Origin: Lethocerus indicus | Lineage: Eukaryota > Arthropoda > Insecta > Hemiptera > Belostomatidae | Direction: 5' to 3' | Length of the DNA: 64,000 nt | Assembly (NCBI GenBank): GCA_019843655.1 | Contig: JACDQD010000104.1 | Coordinates: 2,542,001-2,606,000 of the forward strand | Shown: one piece after another, positions 45,020-58,613 of the stretch | How positions within the stretch are numbered: position 1 is the stretch's first letter | How the letters are laid out: each line of letters opens with the position of its first letter | Position numbers and translations under genes: made by a program | The notes under the pieces: generated by a model | Database searches by the model: none | Told to the model about the DNA's origin: nothing | The model's input: only the letters and a program-made list of their open reading frames with translations

Positions 45020-47514
45020 AATATTATTAGCGCACCCGCAATACTATCATCCAGAACCGTGAAATTAGACCACGCTGGTGAAATTAGAAACCCACTTCTT
45101 ATTTCCAGCCTATTTGACGTTCAAAGCTCAGCTTCTCTTTTACCTGAAAAAGGGAATAATTCCCTTACACACATTGTCGCAACGCTAATTCAAATTGGGG
45201 GAAATAAAAGAAAACCCTGGAAACCATGAATTTACATAACTCGCCTTTCCAAACGAATTTATTCATTCCTATTTCCTATGCTTTGTTTTTTCTAGAACGA
45301 GGAGTGCATATAACGCGAGCCATACAGGCAGGACTTATATATATTAGAGAATAATATCAATTACTCACTCTCCTTTTGCCGTTTGGGACAAAATATTTTA
45401 AAGAATCTTCGAAGAAGATTAGATACCTTATTAATGAAAAATTATAGAAACTTGTTTAGAAAATGTCCATAATAAAATAAACAAAAATTTTTAATCCCCA
45501 TTTTATTCTGCATAAAAATTAACAAATACGGTACATTTGAATTCTCCTTGCAATAGGTAAGATTATTATTACCTTTTTCTACCATCGAACAACCTGAATG
45601 GCACTTATTGCATTATTGGTTTTCTGTCCGATGGAGCCCCATCATTAAAGCAACTTCCCTCTTGACTTGTGAATCAATATTAATTTCCAGTAAACGAATT
45701 AATGCTTTCTAAAATTATTATAATAACTTCATCGATGTTAGTAAGTGGTGTTATGAATAAAAACCTTTGTGAACACTGAATTAAAGTTTGTGTGCACGTA
45801 GTAATATTTTCGTCTCTACCTATTCTTCTAAGATTATTTTGCAATACTTTTATATTTTTCAATCACCGATGCACCTATAGAGCCCGAATGGTAGGGCCCG
45901 GTACTAGAAAGTTGAACGAGTCTAGAGTTCATTTCGGCATAGAATTCGAAATTCATTAGATCCCAAGGCTTGACCCACAAACAAAGTTTCACCCCACTTC
46001 CATTAATCCTCCTTTCCTATCTGTTTTCTTCTCAACATCAGTGCAAGTATCGCGTAACCGACTCATTTTTGGTCTTAATTAAAGCGGTTTTTTTAACAAC
46101 CTGTTCTTTGAATGTCTACATCGAAAATTGAGCCGGCGCCTCGTTAGGCGGGGCAGACGGTTAATGCTCTCTTAATGGACCGCAACTTAGCGCGGGATTT
46201 TATAATCCCCAGTTATCTCCTGGGTTAGCCCTTATCTTTAGGTTACGTTTTAATATTTTAAGGACTAGTGTCGATTTGTTGTGTAGCCGGTTTGGACAAA
46301 GTTTATAATTATGATCCTGACAATGCCCGACCATTTGATGACGGCATAAAATTTAGTTGTAAAATATTCTCGAATGTAAAAGAGGGTAATCAACGACGAA
46401 CGAAGTTTAAAGCTAAAAATGATAAAATTTGTTCCGCCAGTCATTTTCACTTTAACGCTCGTCTGTGAGCTAAATGAAGACATATTAATTTAGCAATTTT
46501 CAGATTAATTTCTCTTTATTTCACCAAGTAGGCCATAAACATCCAGTGATTGTTATTTAAATAATCCAAGAAGCCATTCGACGCTAAGAAATGGGGTTTT
46601 ATTAAATTCTGAACACGCAGTTCCAGTTTATTCCCAATCAGCACTTTTAATATAGTTTAACTACGCTCGAGAAGATCAAACATGTCGCCTCTGAAGGTAT
46701 TTTCTGTAAAGTGAAGCCAAAAATTATTTTATTTACAATTTTCGAATATTGTACTTGTGTCTTTTAATGCGATTACACTGAATTATAAAATTTCGCGTGA
46801 TTAATCCAGGGTTTTAATTCCTTTGTTACCTTTAAGCGTGCCAAACCATCTCTCTGGACGAGGTTTTAAATCTGTTGCTCTCCCCCACATCGTTCTTCTG
46901 TAGTCATGAAGGTCACAGTGGAAAGCTGCCAAAGGCGTTTTACACATCAAGCTATTATATCCCTTAATGCTATTAGTCGATATTTGGGATGCCCCGTGTA
47001 TTTTGTAGTCCCGTACTTAAAATGTATATATAATCGTAACATAAAGGGCATGTTCGTGTGACATTCAAAGCGGCTTACCACTCGGCATATGAACGGGGGC
47101 CAACAACAGAGAATATTCTGTGAATCAAGCATGAGTTTGTACGCCATATTTTGTGATCTTTGTGATATTTGGAATTAATTATCAGATCGGGGCAAAAATC
47201 GATTGAAAATGGGAAGGCTTCCTTAATACTAACCCGCACGACCGCAACGTCAACCGTGTCAAGGCGCAGTCGAACTCGGGGGCCAACAATACTTCTGTTT
47301 GAAGTTGTTAACCGGAGTTGAGGTGCATTCGCTCCGAATTGGGGTCCATAAAAAAAATCGGTCGTGGGCCTAATTTGTGTTGATTGCAATTAGTCAGCGT
47401 TTAACTCATTCCGGCAGCTCCTAATCACTTTCTACTTCATTTCCCGATCCTGTTCCGCCATGACGATCCAGTAGGTGCCGCAGATATGACTCCTAATGGG
47501 CAGGCGTTATTTTA
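45020..47514. other. intergenic, no gene confirmed
   Basis: AT-rich with a small GC-balanced patch near 46,110-46,220. Plus-strand GTAAGATT near 45,557 and other splice-like sites are isolated. No exon can be supported. Confidence 0.4.
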
Positions 47515-47741
47515 ACATACTTGTTTAACAAACACAATAACAAAACACTGACAACCACCACAGAACAAGTGACAGTGACAGCGCAGTGAGGATGCCCGAA
47601 AAACATCCAAAGTGCCAACAGTGATTAACACCGCTACTGCAGATGGCGAGCAACCGAAACCGGTCTAGCAAAAGACCAAACCAGCGAGAGGAGACAGAGA
47701 CACAACAAATCTACGGTCAGGCATTATATGGCGGTCCATGA
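47515..47741 (+). other. T-poor, 5'UTR-like segment with a small open frame
   Basis: The plus strand is markedly T-depleted and rich in A, C and G, with repeated GTGACAG-like blocks, unlike the flanks. It includes a 10-codon frame starting MPEKHPK and a 32-codon frame (47,643-47,741) starting MASNRNRSSKRPNQREETET. A GTGAGG donor-like site follows GCGCA near 47,587. Such strand asymmetry is common in 5' leaders of insect genes. No downstream exon is identified. Confidence 0.25.
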
Positions 47742-50700
47742 ACAAATAACAGGGATACTCCACATCGTCGAAATTCTGGTCGGAAAAACACAAGGCAACC
47801 ACAGCGATTGTTTCCAAAATCGGGGAGTCGGCGTTTTATTTCATATCGCTTTACCCCCCTCTGTTCGTTATAGGAGGGGCCCAGGCACTTGCAAGATTTG
47901 TTGTTCATACATCTATTTGTATGTGCCCACCTACACCCCGGTCTGGGTCTAATTTCGCCATAAATCTCTAATACACCGCCCAGGCGGCAATAGTATGGAT
48001 TCAGTTCACTATCGATCGGTATTCCATTAATTTCTGTTCTTATTATAATGTACGCCTTCCAGGTCATTTTCTATAATATTCGAGTGATGGCTAACAATGT
48101 GTGTAACCATATTGCGCAATACAATTTAGAATATTCCACCTAGTGATATTATACCTCACGAAGTGTAGGGCTCTCTTTCGTTTTTCTTTTTCGTGTTCAC
48201 ACTATTGTCATACAATTAGTAACTGTGTGAAGCATGAGCACTGCTGACACGCTCACTGGCTAAGTAGTAATTATAACAGATATTTCATTTAGGTCGCCGA
48301 GATTCGAAAATTAATTTTAGAACTGAATTAAAACCAAGAACACCGCTACCATTATATGTTACATAGAGAAACAATCGCACTGTTCTCCAGTTAATGTTCG
48401 TTATGACTACTAATATATTATTTTCGGATTCCATTTTTACGGTTTGCTTAGGTTGACCAAAAATATGTATTTTATCCTTTCAATTTAATTTGATTAATCG
48501 TCTATTCTTTAGTATATTTGTGTCTGTAAACTACAGAAAACAGGTTTAATTTATATTTTTTTACAGTCGCATGTTGATACAGAAACGCTTAATTCTGTTG
48601 GCATATTTGTTTGGAAATTGTGCCGAGATACATATTTCGCGGCGAATAGAATGATCTGGGCTGGAGATAAAAAGCTAGATAGCGGTATCTAGTGTGTGGG
48701 TTTGAGGGTGGGAGTGGACCCGGATCAATATGGGGGGTGGTGGCCAGGGGCGCAGACTCACCTCCCGCTCTTCACTCTCAGTGTACCAGTCCGCAACCGG
48801 CTACTGTACTTACCCCACACCGCTAGGGGTTTCTTTTTGCCAGCACTGCATGAAAGAACTAAAATCTAATCAATTCAACTGTCCTTTCACCTCAATATGA
48901 TTGATTACAATGTTCATTTCCCTCGCCGTTCAATATCCAGAAGAAATTACGCACCGTTAGTGCTTTTTAATTTTGTTTTTAACAAATATTTTCTTTGGCA
49001 ACATTGTCAACTCATAATCGTATTATACGAAGGAATTATTGGAATATAAAAAGAAGTTTGAATAATGTGTTGGAATAGCATTTTGTCGTTTCGATTGCTA
49101 GTAATGAAAACTACTCTGTGGCATAGGCCCTTTTTTTGGTTTTCATGTACTATTACGATAATGTCTTCATTTCTAGTTTCGGTTTTTCGTCATCGGGTAA
49201 TTCTACTATTTCTATTGGCCATGTAGAATATTAAAGAAATATATATTCGTACATTTTGTTGAGTCCTCTACAGTTTTAAAATAAGTATTTATACTAATTG
49301 AAAAGGCATAAAATGAAGGAAGAATGGAGAGAAATAAGGGAGGAACGTTTTTTATTCTCTTCGTAGGGAGAAAGGTCGTTTACCGAAAGGGGCGATTCAG
49401 GTAGAGGCACCCCAATCGGTATGATGAGGGGGTGGGTAATCAGGGTCGGATACAGCCCTAATCACCCTCCCTTCTACCGCCCTCGGGGGGTTGTCGGCAG
49501 CTCGGTTCCAAACAAGACCGCTCAGGGTCCCAGCGTCTTCCCCATGCCCGGCACGTAGCCCCCGTTCGCCACCAACCGTTCGCTTGTCCAACATTCAATT
49601 TCCTGTTCGTTGCATCTCTTGAGAGGAGGAGCCATCGACGATAACGCACTGATTGCGGACATCGGACGGTGAATAATGAAATGAAAGTTCGGGACGGGGG
49701 CCTTCGTGGCCAACCTCTCGCGAAATTTCCTCCAAGAAACTTTCGGGACAAACTATTTTCACCTTAAAGATGCTGGGATCAACAAATTTCCCCATCAGCA
49801 CATTTTTTCTCCAAAAAAATGTTAGTTACTTTGTCAATTTAAATATAAACTCTAAACCTATTATCCAATACTCTGCTCATTCGCATGACTGCGCTCTTCC
49901 TATCACTCAAATGGAGTATTCTTCAATTGCACCGTTAATTATCATTTCCGGGTCATATTCTTTCGACCCGATGCACTTGATTCAATTATGCAACAATGCA
50001 CTGAAACGCAATAGGACCTGTCTAATTGGAGTCAATATATATGACTTATTCGATAACTGGAAGCTGTTATTGCGCCGTCTTGATTTGACGATTCGCTGCT
50101 GGCCACGTCACTGGGATCGTCTTGAATGGCTCATCTATATATTTCCGCTCTTCAATCCTTCGATAAGATTTTCGACTCAGTTGTCTCCGTCTCTGCCAGA
50201 CAGCGTTACTATCAAGGCCAATTCGCCAAGGGCACTCCCGAGACCCAACTTCCCCTCAATCAAGGTCGTCGTTTCCGCTATTTTTGGGCCGATAATACCT
50301 GCTTTTATTTCCACTCGTTGACTTAATTAAACTTGCACGGCTCTTGGAGCATACGAGGCCGTATATGCGCCCATAACCACGTACCACTTAACGTGAATTC
50401 GCTTTAATAGCTTCCGAAATATTGTTTATTGCTGTTTTTTATGTATCGGTTGATGAAAGTGGAACGTCTTGGGGCCGAGGTCCGCCCGTAAAAAAAAAAG
50501 GCAGAAGTTAGTGGACGGTCACGAGCGCGCATCCTATTAGCCCGTGCTGTACGCCTGAGGGCCCTAGAGCCCGAGCCCGCAGCTCCCGCATAATAAATAA
50601 CAGATCCGACAATGAGCCCCGGACCACAGCGTTGTTGACCCCGACTGAAACCCGATGATGTACCGAGCCCGAGGGACGATCCGTCAATTTCCGGAAAGCC

Positions 50701-53700
50701 GCCTCGCTGTTTACGAACGGTCGTATTATTTTTCAGCCTTTCAGTATCGACAACCGAGCTTTAATGTTCATGATCACAGGACACGAATCGCCCAACTGTT
50801 TTGAAGAGTACCAGCGGATGTGACAATGTCATTGATTGAAAATCTAATTGGAACTATTGAAATGTGACAAAATACAACACAACTCTTTTGCTCTAAGTTT
50901 GACCCGTTCTATATACGCGGAATTTCCTTTTAAAACAAAACTGACCTGCTCTGTTTCCCATCAACTCAACGAAATTAAAACGTTAAAACTGAGTCTATGT
51001 AGTTAGCGCCACAAAAGGCCTACTTCAGTCGTCAATCCTATGACCACTCAGCCATGGTGAATGCGCTAAATTCGCGTAGTCAACCAAGTAAAACTAATTG
51101 GCATCGATGGCTGCACTCTGTTGCCTACCGTCGTTTAGATTTAGAGCCCAATATTTTGAGCCTTATATGTTTCGCACTGGTTACCGTGAAATTAACGCTC
51201 ATTTATTTCATAGATCATATATCAAATAGCCAGTATATTTATTTATGTGCTTTTGCATACCTTTGCATTGGTGGTACATGGCACACCAATACAAGCTTCT
51301 ACAGAACCTCGGTCACTTTAATACCTGTGCTGAAACTCGCTTTCAAAAGTTTCTATAAAGAACGCTGAAAGGTCTCCTTTGATGAATGCGAAACTGTAAG
51401 GCCTTAAGTGTACAGGAGAAGGAAAAAAAGATGTTTGTGAGTGGTTTTACAGCCGACTTGGGGACCGAAGTCTATGACATTCCGTGTGACCCAAAAGTTG
51501 AAACAGAATCGCAATTTAACTTGCATTTGACACAAAAGGAAAAAGCATGTTTAGCACATACTTCAGAAACAGTTTAGCTATTCTACCATTTGAAATGGTA
51601 CCAACGTTGTAATTATCAAATCCTTTGCTAAAAACCTGGAAGTAAAAATACGAACAATTTATCGTATTTTCTAAGGATTTTTTGAATCCTTTATAATTCA
51701 AAATGTTTGCCATCTGTTCAAATTAAAGTAAATATTCATATTTTAAATTTAATACATCATATTTTAAATCATGTTTTGTTTGTTTTCATTACATACTGTG
51801 ATAAAAGGAATTCGTTTTATAAACGAGCCGTCATTTCACAGTGGTGTTTGTACTGTAGAGGAAAAAGAAAAAATTCAAACATTGATATACCTTGTAAATA
51901 TATCATTTATTAGTATACAAGTAATGCGCTTCCAACGCGATAGAAGGCACAGAGATTATTTTCATTTAGAAATAATCTTATATTATTCATCCGGCAGGAG
52001 CGAAACGCATCTTGACTTGCTCTAATATTTTGCTAGTGATTTTAACGATGGACTTCTTTCTTTGTTATACCAATTGTTTGAAGCGACTACATAACAAGTT
52101 TCGATTGGAGAAATACCTTCGTCCCATGATAACTGGGCGTACATATGAATTATGACGCCTATCGAATTATTGAGGGGGTAGGGTAGTCCAGATATTCCAG
52201 GAATTGATAGGCGAATTAATTTTCATGTTTCCGGGAAAATCCATCTCTCGAAGTGCACAGCCTTTCTATCCTCCTGAAAATTTAATTTTCGAAGTGGCCA
52301 GCACTACGCCGAGCTGCCGGAAAGGCCCCACAACTTGATTAACTGGAGTTATGTTCTCCGCTAAGTTGTCCTGTTGACAGAACAGCGCGTCACATGTTGA
52401 CAACATGTTCCATCTTCATTCCCCATACCTAGATATACCTTACCGTGAGCTTCCTTTTCGGTATGCAAAAACATTTGCCCAATTGTAAAACATCTTTTCC
52501 GATTAGCTCTGTATTATGAACCCTAATTTAATCATTTAGGGAAGGGAAATTTTCCCCAAAATAAATAAACAATATAGTAAATAATGTTTCAAATATGGTT
52601 GAAAAAATGTAAGTATCTCCGTTAGGCATTTGAATTAGCCCAATCACATAATTTACATAATGACCATAATAAATTCCTATTTTTGTTTTAAATAAATATG
52701 ATCAGTGACGCCAAACAAAATAGTTCAAAAGCTAAGAAAGAAACTCACGTAGTAAATATCCACAGTATTCTCTTGAAAGTTCTGTATCCCGTACAGTACA
52801 ATTTTTCTTTTTTGCCCAAAGAAAGGCTTTCCTTCTGTAAAAAGGCGGAGACAGGAACTTTTTTATTCTCTCGGAGTTTAAAGGGGGTCCCATGCGAATC
52901 CTTAGCACTGAAAAATTATCACCTCTAAGAAATGCTCTTTACAAAGTTTATGTAGAATCTCGGAAGTACCCCTCATAATCTAAATTTGGAGGAATCCTCC
53001 AAAGTAGTAACTAAGAAAGTAGCCACATAATCATTAAACACTTTATCGAAATAATTTTATCCAATCCATTGCGATATATAGTTTTCTTTTTCAATGTACT
53101 CATCTTCTCGTCCAATTTATTCAAATACTAGGTTAGGAGGGCGATAAAAATTACCTGACGAACGCTGATAATTTTTCATTGTGGTCCTCTAATGGTTTAC
53201 GAACCGCGACCGAGTAGCATCGTAAAACGAGTTCACGTCCGGAAACAGCGGTACTCGTATTTCCTTTCTAACGGGACGTTATCGCAGACTCGGCTGGAGA
53301 ACAGTCGAATTTCTTGATCCAGGTCGAATGTACGGATTGAATTCGATTATTTCCTTAATTTCCAGTTAAGAATTTCGTCATCATCAATTTCGTAAATCTT
53401 TCAAATTAAATTTCTTCCCAAAATTTGTCCAAAAATTTGTGTTTCAGGCGGCACCAATGTGTCAGAAGTAGTACTAATCATAATGGAAGTAATGCTACCA
53501 TATTTAATTCTGAGATTCCCTAATCTGCTATCCATTACATGACCTGATTTAGTGCCGAAATCGTATGGAAATTGGGTAATCCGGATGAGTTTATTCTGTA
53601 AGCTGTCTATAGATTACATTTTTTATTTCTTTCCACTTATTTTTCATAGCCTTCCCTATTGTGTAAACACTTGAAATAAAGGAGAGGAAGGGTCGTGTAT

Positions 53701-56700
53701 GTTGTTAAAAGTTTATACAGACTGAAAGCGATATTCCAGGGGGAATCATTGCTCTATGTATAGCCCAGGGTTGAGTCCAGATTTATGTGTTTACGCCAGG
53801 TGTAAGCTGGTGAGGCGGTGGCGTCCCTGAGCGAGCGCGGGCGGAAGCAGATGCGCTCATCTCTGATGGCGCGGCGGGGGAAATTTTTTACGCTTCCGCC
53901 AGAACGAAATTCACGAAGGCTACCGTCCGTTGTCCAATCCCGAACTTGATTATTTATACCGTGGAGTACTATTTGAAACCTTGTTAAGTAGAGATGACTG
54001 AAAATTCGCGTTATGTCGAAATCCAAATGTTCGGATTTCACGCTTACCTTTTCGTTCTGTGCGGATTTCACAGTTGGGAAAGGACTAAACCGATTGCACC
54101 GCGGTCTATAATATTTATAGTAGGGAGTGATGAAACGCTCTTGGTCCCCGCGGGCCTCTAATTTTACCACCGGCAAAGGTGAAAAGCTGTGAGGGTGATG
54201 AAAGTATTGGATATTAGACAAGTCCGGCTGCAATCTTGCGCGAGGACCGCGTTCCATTCCTTATTTGGTTATTCATTGATTCGTTTAATTCATTTTAAAT
54301 ATAAAATAATTAATTTGAATTACAGAAATAAACAACTCTTCAAGCGTAACTTAATTATTGAAATCCTATAAATAGGAATTTTTATATTATTTTAGCCTAA
54401 AACATTGTTATTCATTAGTTCATATTTAATGTTATATTCAATAAATACACCGCATATGTTGGGTAAGTAATCAAACTGTTATAATGCGTGTTGTTGTTGG
54501 AGTGGCAAATTCTCTTTTATTGCAGAAATAGAACATGTTGATTTATTAGGCTAATAGCCGGGAAACGCAATGGCGAACTGACATCCTCTTCCGGATGAAA
54601 CATTGCAACACGGCTGTGGTGCAACTTTCACATCCCCCATTTAACTACTGTATGCCAACGAATTTGTGAAGTATCCTCGACTTTCGAATTTCAAAACAAT
54701 GGATTACAACGCAATATTGGGGATTGTGATTAGAGTTATGACACACAATGTTTATGCATTCTTTGTAGCCTGGAATTCGATATAAAATCCTGCAGCATGG
54801 ATTTTCGTTGCTTGATAAAACAATTCTATATCGAGCTGAATTCCGCATTTTCGGTCCTCTTCTTTACGCCTTAATCCACATGCTCCAGAATCGGTTCTCA
54901 ATTATATGAAGCAAGTTATTTTGCATACTGTTAGATTTTTAAACTTATCTAGTGTTTAAGAAAACGTTTCATGGAATAACATCTTTACGTTACTGAAAAT
55001 CCTGCCTCCAGTTTTCTGACTGATTTTGATTGCTAATAGTATAAAAGGAAAAATTAAAATTGGGAATGTTTCATTTGTGTGTTCTTTATAGAGAAATGAA
55101 ATATTTCGTTTCTAAGGTTATTCACAAGGATCTCAGTTCTTGAATCAAATTTAAACGAGAGTACAATGAAAATAACTGGTACCAATGTTTCAAATGTAAT
55201 TGAGCTAGGAAAAAATCAGCATATATATATAGAATACTCTAAGAAATAAATTATGAAATGTGTAGACGAAATGAGTAACCCCATTAATACAGTATTCTTA
55301 GACTCGGTATCCGTCGGAAAATGTTCTACGCCCCTGTCCCAGGAGGAATACGTAATAAAATAAATCCATCTCTTAGTGTTGGGGAGGAATGGGGGTGCAC
55401 ATCCAAGTCAAAACGTCTACCTTGTTTGTTCCGTCATTGCACTCTGCGCCTCCCTTACCATTATACATATTTAATAAGCCATTACAGGACGTCGACGTGT
55501 CCCGGCGTCTAGTATCCTAACAGGAGCCATTACTCTAATGCAAACAGTGGAAGGCCCGAAACCAGCCGGGGCACGCCTTTCTGCAAACTGTTTCCTTTAA
55601 TGGGGCCCAACACTGTATTAAGGGTTAATTTAAATTTCGCTCCCTCCCACCCCAATCTCGTCAAAGTCTCGGCGGGTCGTGAAACGGGATACGGGTAGGG
55701 GGTAGCGCCCCCCTCTAGTTCGCATAATTAGATTTGGGGATGAACGCCCTCCTCCTCTACTTTATTGGAGCACTGACAATAAAACTATATCCTTGGTTCA
55801 GTGTAATTCGATAGAAGGAATTCGAATCGCACTTTTTGGGGAGGGTAGAGTACTTTTATGGAATTTCATCCGGGGGATGAAACTTCAGTTTTTCGGACTA
55901 CTGGCTTGTGTTACAATCTCCCGAATATATCAAACAGTTAGTACCACTCTTAATTACACTGCACTGACTAAAGACTAATGTAAATAATAAAACTTGGGCA
56001 TACGGGACCAATTAACTAGACTTAAATTGTATAGACCTTTAGTGTTCGTAGTAAACACTTCACCCTTAACAAAAATTACATTATACACTTTACTCATATA
56101 TATCAAATAGACTCAACGGAGATGAAATGTTTTCTTGGCGCATATCGGTGAAAGCAAAGTTGCGTGTAATAAATACAGAGAAAAACGTTTTCTCCTCATT
56201 AATTATTAAAAAAAATGATTAATTATTTAAGAGAAGTTGATTGTTGCTGAAACAGATTAATGAAAGGCTGCGATGCCCTTCTCTACGAATGTCAGATAAC
56301 ACACCTAATACCTTATTAACCCCCGTCCCAATCCGATACCAATTAAACAAAGTAATTAATGCGGGGAATGAAGTTTCGCCTAGGCCAAACAATACGTTCC
56401 ATACAATTCAAGATGACATGTTGCAATGGAACAGACAATGACATTGTCACGTGAGATATTCCTAAACAGAAATTAACATACAATCCTTGACCTTCGTCTT
56501 AGGTTTTGAAGATGTGTCAGCCTTAGATTAGAGTTAAGTTTTCATTAACTTAATTGTACCATATAATAAAATAAATTCAACCTATAGTAATTCTATTAGG
56601 TGAGATTATTGTTTGACGAACCAATGATTCTTAATCCGTCTAATGGTTTCTATTTTAAATAATATAACTTTCTTATAGTTGCGTAGTAGGACTAAAACTA

Positions 56701-58477
56701 TTAAAGTTAACAGGGACGCCAAATGAACTCTTAATTGGTTGTTAAATCTGATGGACGCCAAGCCTGTAATATTGCTGAGACTAATGTTCTGCCAAGTCCC
56801 AGCTTGAGCCAACAGCCGTCCGAATATGAAAGCCATTATTTTTAGTTGGCGGTTTCAAAATACATAATATTGATTTCAATTTCATTGTATCATCTCGGTA
56901 AGGAGACAGTTACGAGCAGGCAGTAAACACCAAGTAGACGAGTAGAAATAGTGAAATGAAAAAGCGAAAGCCGTGCGGATTTCGAAAAACTTTAAATTCC
57001 TACTATTAAATCTGTTATAGAACTTACCTAAGTTCAAATTTTGTTTCCCACTTCATATTACTTATGGATAATAATTATGCTTTTGTAATTCAGTTTTTAA
57101 TCCTTTTCGGTCTTGCAATCAGTTAGATTCTAGTCCTTATAAAATTGATTTTTGTTTAAATATTCGCGCTTGAAGTGTTTTTAAACGACGATGTTTTTAT
57201 GATGAAGTAGCGTGACACCTCGAGAATGAATAGACGCGTGCGAACCTCGTGAAGTATGCGGTCATCCGATTTAGCTGTTGTTTTTACTTCTCATAGTTTC
57301 CGACGAAAATAAGAGTGATTAAGTTTGACCGACTGAAATTTGATTTATAGTCCCTACAGACGCTAATGTCAAGGCCATAGGTTTAAAGATGAGTTGATGA
57401 TAATTAAACAAGTTTCCCTTAATAACAGAAACAAATAGATTGATCATCCTTGTACATTTACGAATTATTTTTCAATGGGGTCGCATCATTTATGCCTGAC
57501 ACGCTGAGATCAATGTCGCTGTTTTTTGCGTAGCCTGCAAAAACGATCACATTTCGTTGATATAAGTGGCTGCTCTATTAATTTTCTTGTTTTCTCCCAA
57601 TTTATATTATTTATGGCGTTTTCATATCGTTCGGTATTTTTCCCAGGTATTTTCATGAATTGTTATCTTGTCAGAGACCTACCGTTTGTTCGTGCACATT
57701 AATATCCTTGTATTAGAGAGAATTCGAGGAGTGTCTTGCTTTATAATTGTCTCATATGTCATATATGTCTACGCTGTCTCAATTTTCCCCGATTCCCGAC
57801 TCTATATTGAAATACTCAGCGATACATTCGAACCATAGCATGTTAAGCGGCTGCAGAACCCGTCGCATGAAAGTGGTCTAGGGCCCGGGGACCGTATACT
57901 GACAGGCGGCGAAAGCTGTCACGACTTTCACCGATGTCATTTCTTCCAGCAAAGCCGAACAGATTCTATTACGCGCACTAGACGAAGCCCGAATGAGGAA
58001 CAGTAGAGACCTTGCAGGTCGGCTCCCCCGCAACCCATACCTAATCTCGGTTACCTCCCAGCGGTGATATAAATTTATAAGTCGTTTATTGTTACCATTG
58101 TTGCAACGATTTTCGCGTTGAAATTTCACTTATTTCAGCCGTTAAAGAGTTTTATATTGGAAGGGAGGGGTATTTCTTCAAACTCAGACCATAAACCAAC
58201 AGACTCCGGTGGTTAAAGTCATGCTAATTCCTGTTTTGAAATGCCAGTAGTTCCTTTCTCCGAGGCCACTGGCAACTACCAACGTGGGCAAGAATTGTTT
58301 GAAGAGCGCCTTTGTCGTGTTCAGCTGGAGGAAAATGCGCGTCGCGGAACAAGGATAGCTTAATTCAATCAGTCCATATTTGTATGGTGATTCATCGAAT
58401 GTTTCATCTTACGTGTAACTCCTGGCATTTGTCCTCGTTGCCTCTACGCTTATAAAATATGGCGAAGCCTTACTCAC
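47742..58477. other. intergenic, no gene confirmed
   Basis: AT-rich with islands at 47,750-48,010, 48,650-48,830, 49,380-50,330, 50,470-50,720, 53,760-54,200, 55,500-55,760 and 57,860-58,060. The longest open frame (49,770-50,321, plus) has no domain, is overlapped by another frame and lacks splice support. Short stems: CTAGATA/TATCTAG at 48,675-48,692 and TACCATTT/AAATGGTA at 51,584-51,600. Confidence 0.45.
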
Positions 58478-58545
58478 CTGAAGATTAATAATTTGCGCTG
58501 TTGGAAACACTCAGTCACTTCAGTCTGTTGTAGCTGAAAGGCTGA
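58478..58545 (-). other. candidate UTR exon with strong donor
   Basis: On the minus strand AATCTTCAG is followed by gtgagtaagg, an almost ideal donor (58,477 downward). Upstream on that strand are TTTCAG/CTACAACAG, usable as an acceptor, and ATTCAGCC, usable as an initiator, so the 5' edge is ambiguous. The segment has no ATG. It could be a distal leader exon of a minus-strand gene. Confidence 0.25.
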
Positions 58546-58570
58546 ATATGTAATAACGTTGAATAATAAT

Positions 58571-58613
58571 TGTTGAAAAGTTTTTGAAATTGTTTTGAAA
58601 AGTTTTGAAAAAT
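58571..58613. repeat. degenerate TTTTGAAA tandem repeat
   Basis: Four imperfect units of GTTTTTGAAA/GTTTTGAAAA in succession. Confidence 0.8.

Noticed and set aside
49770..50321. Longest open frame in the window, 183 codons, plus strand
   Set aside because: No domain, no splice or promoter context, overlapped by another frame at 50,126-50,326, and one such length is roughly what chance allows in 64 kb of six frames.
53754..54257. 167-codon open frame on the minus strand
   Set aside because: Arg- and Ser-rich without a recognisable fold; it lies in a GC-balanced island where stops are rarer, with no splice support.
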